The notes below the pieces were generated by a model. It did not search any database, was not told where the DNA came from, and worked only from the letters and a program-made list of their open reading frames with translations. A program made the position numbers and the translations under genes. Shown here one piece after another: positions 22,433 to 22,832 of a DNA stretch of 22,832 nt (its first letter is position 1; each line of letters starts with the position of its first letter). The DNA comes from an uncultured Collinsella sp. (GTDB taxonomy: Bacteria; Actinomycetota; Coriobacteriia; Coriobacteriales; Coriobacteriaceae), in assembly GCA_900541015.1 (NCBI GenBank), contig UQIB01000032.1, forward strand, positions 1-22,832, written 5' to 3'.

Positions 22433-22499
22433 AGTTGCGGTGAAATAGGGATTGAATTGCTGCTTAAAGGGTCAAAACAGTCCGTATTCCACCGCAACT
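22433..22499. repeat. Imperfect 18-bp inverted repeat with 31-base loop
   Basis: Arms 22433-22450 and 22482-22499 match at 16 of 18 positions (AGTTGCGGTG at the outer end). The loop is A+T-rich. No T tract or coding frame belongs to it. It directly follows the REP-like palindrome. Confidence 0.55.
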
Positions 22500-22614
22500 A
22501 ATGGGGTCGGGGATTATTGGTGCCCTGCATCTCCACAAACTCAACGCTTACGAAGCGCGCGCCGTTCGTGTTAGGGTAGTTCCACCACATAAGTAGTCGC
22601 AGACGCACGTATCA

Positions 22615-22664
22615 CGGGCGGGCGAGATGAAGTCCCAACAGCTCCATCTTGCCCGCCCGTTTTT
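22615..22664 (+). terminator. Intrinsic terminator upstream of the DUF2798 gene
   Basis: CGGGCGGGC... (22615-22629) pairs with 22645-22659 at 14 of 15 positions, followed by TTTTT. No gene is seen that it would end. A weak promoter, TTCGTG (22565-22570), 17 bases, CATAAG (22588-22593), stands just before it, so it may end a short RNA or act as an attenuator for the next gene. Positions 22501-22564 show nothing but a 5-bp hairpin (22545-22557). Confidence 0.7.
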
Positions 22665-22707
22665 GTTGGCGGCGCCGCGACGCAACATGGAAAGGAATCT
22701 GCCCTTC

Positions 22708-22832
22708 ATGCCTATCAACAAACGAGAGAGCCTGCTGTTCACCTTTATCATGTGCTTTTGCATGGTGCTCTGGATGAGCATCTACAACGTTGCCCTGCAG
22801 CACGGGGCCATCAACGGCGAGGTCGTTGCCGC
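22708..22832 (+). CDS. DUF2798 family small membrane protein (3' end cut by window edge)
   Basis: The first 41 residues are visible. After PINKRES comes a membrane segment with LLFTFIMCFCMVLWMSIYN, then a short polar stretch with the GAINGE turn. The spacing of methionines and the closing YN are typical of DUF2798 proteins, whose function is unknown. The ATG at 22708 is chosen because AAAGGA lies upstream; in-frame ATGs at 22687 and 22627 are possible, but lack such a site, and the last lies in the terminator loop. The product continues past the right edge. Confidence 0.65.
   Translation, partial: MPINKRESLLFTFIMCFCMVLWMSIYNVALQHGAINGEVVA

Overview
The window looks like a chromosomal segment of a high-GC, gut-type actinobacterium of class Coriobacteriia, most likely Collinsella or a close relative. 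This is inferred from gene content and from protein features such as a veg-ispE pair, a murI-rph-rdgB-dtd run and an oversized LysRS. No database search was possible, so the genus is a judgement. Almost every protein gene is on the + strand; the only - strand gene seen is a tRNA-Val.

Layout. Positions 1-1667 hold the end of an energy-coupling-factor (ECF) vitamin transporter module: ecfA2 (cut by the left edge) and ecfT. Positions 1698-2599 hold two tandem paralogous pyridoxamine-phosphate-oxidase-fold proteins, closed by a strong hairpin. Positions 2857-7745 are argC-argJ-argB-argD. Because ArgJ is of the bifunctional type, these four genes give the whole cyclic route from glutamate to ornithine. 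A 9-bp inverted repeat resembling an ArgR/AhrC operator lies just upstream. Positions 7746-8434 have no protein gene. They contain an A+T-rich, MITE-like element of about 220 bp with 33-bp imperfect terminal inverted repeats, a fragment resembling a tRNA 3' end, and tRNA-Val(TAC) on the - strand with its own terminator.

Positions 8435-13945 carry asnB, a MurE-type Mur ligase lacking the DAP-specific arginine, a HAD phosphatase and murI. From 14000 to 15960 come rph, rdgB and dtd, the last two nearly touching. Positions 16144-17339 are veg and ispE, followed by tRNA-Pro(CGG), tatA, greA and lysS (to 20474). The LysRS carries an extra C-terminal EMAPII/Trbp111-like tRNA-binding domain. A ThrE-type threonine/serine exporter (20828-22396) and the start of a DUF2798 membrane protein (22708 to the right edge) finish the window.

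How the genes relate: the ornithine pathway, the MurE-like ligase and MurI (D-glutamate) all bear on peptidoglycan precursors. Rph, RdgB, Dtd, GreA, LysRS and the two tRNAs are housekeeping functions for RNA, nucleotide pools and translation. No CRISPR array, phage gene, transposase gene or clear multi-gene defence system was seen. The most unusual material is in the gaps: several different families of palindromes, some present twice, lie directly after stop codons.
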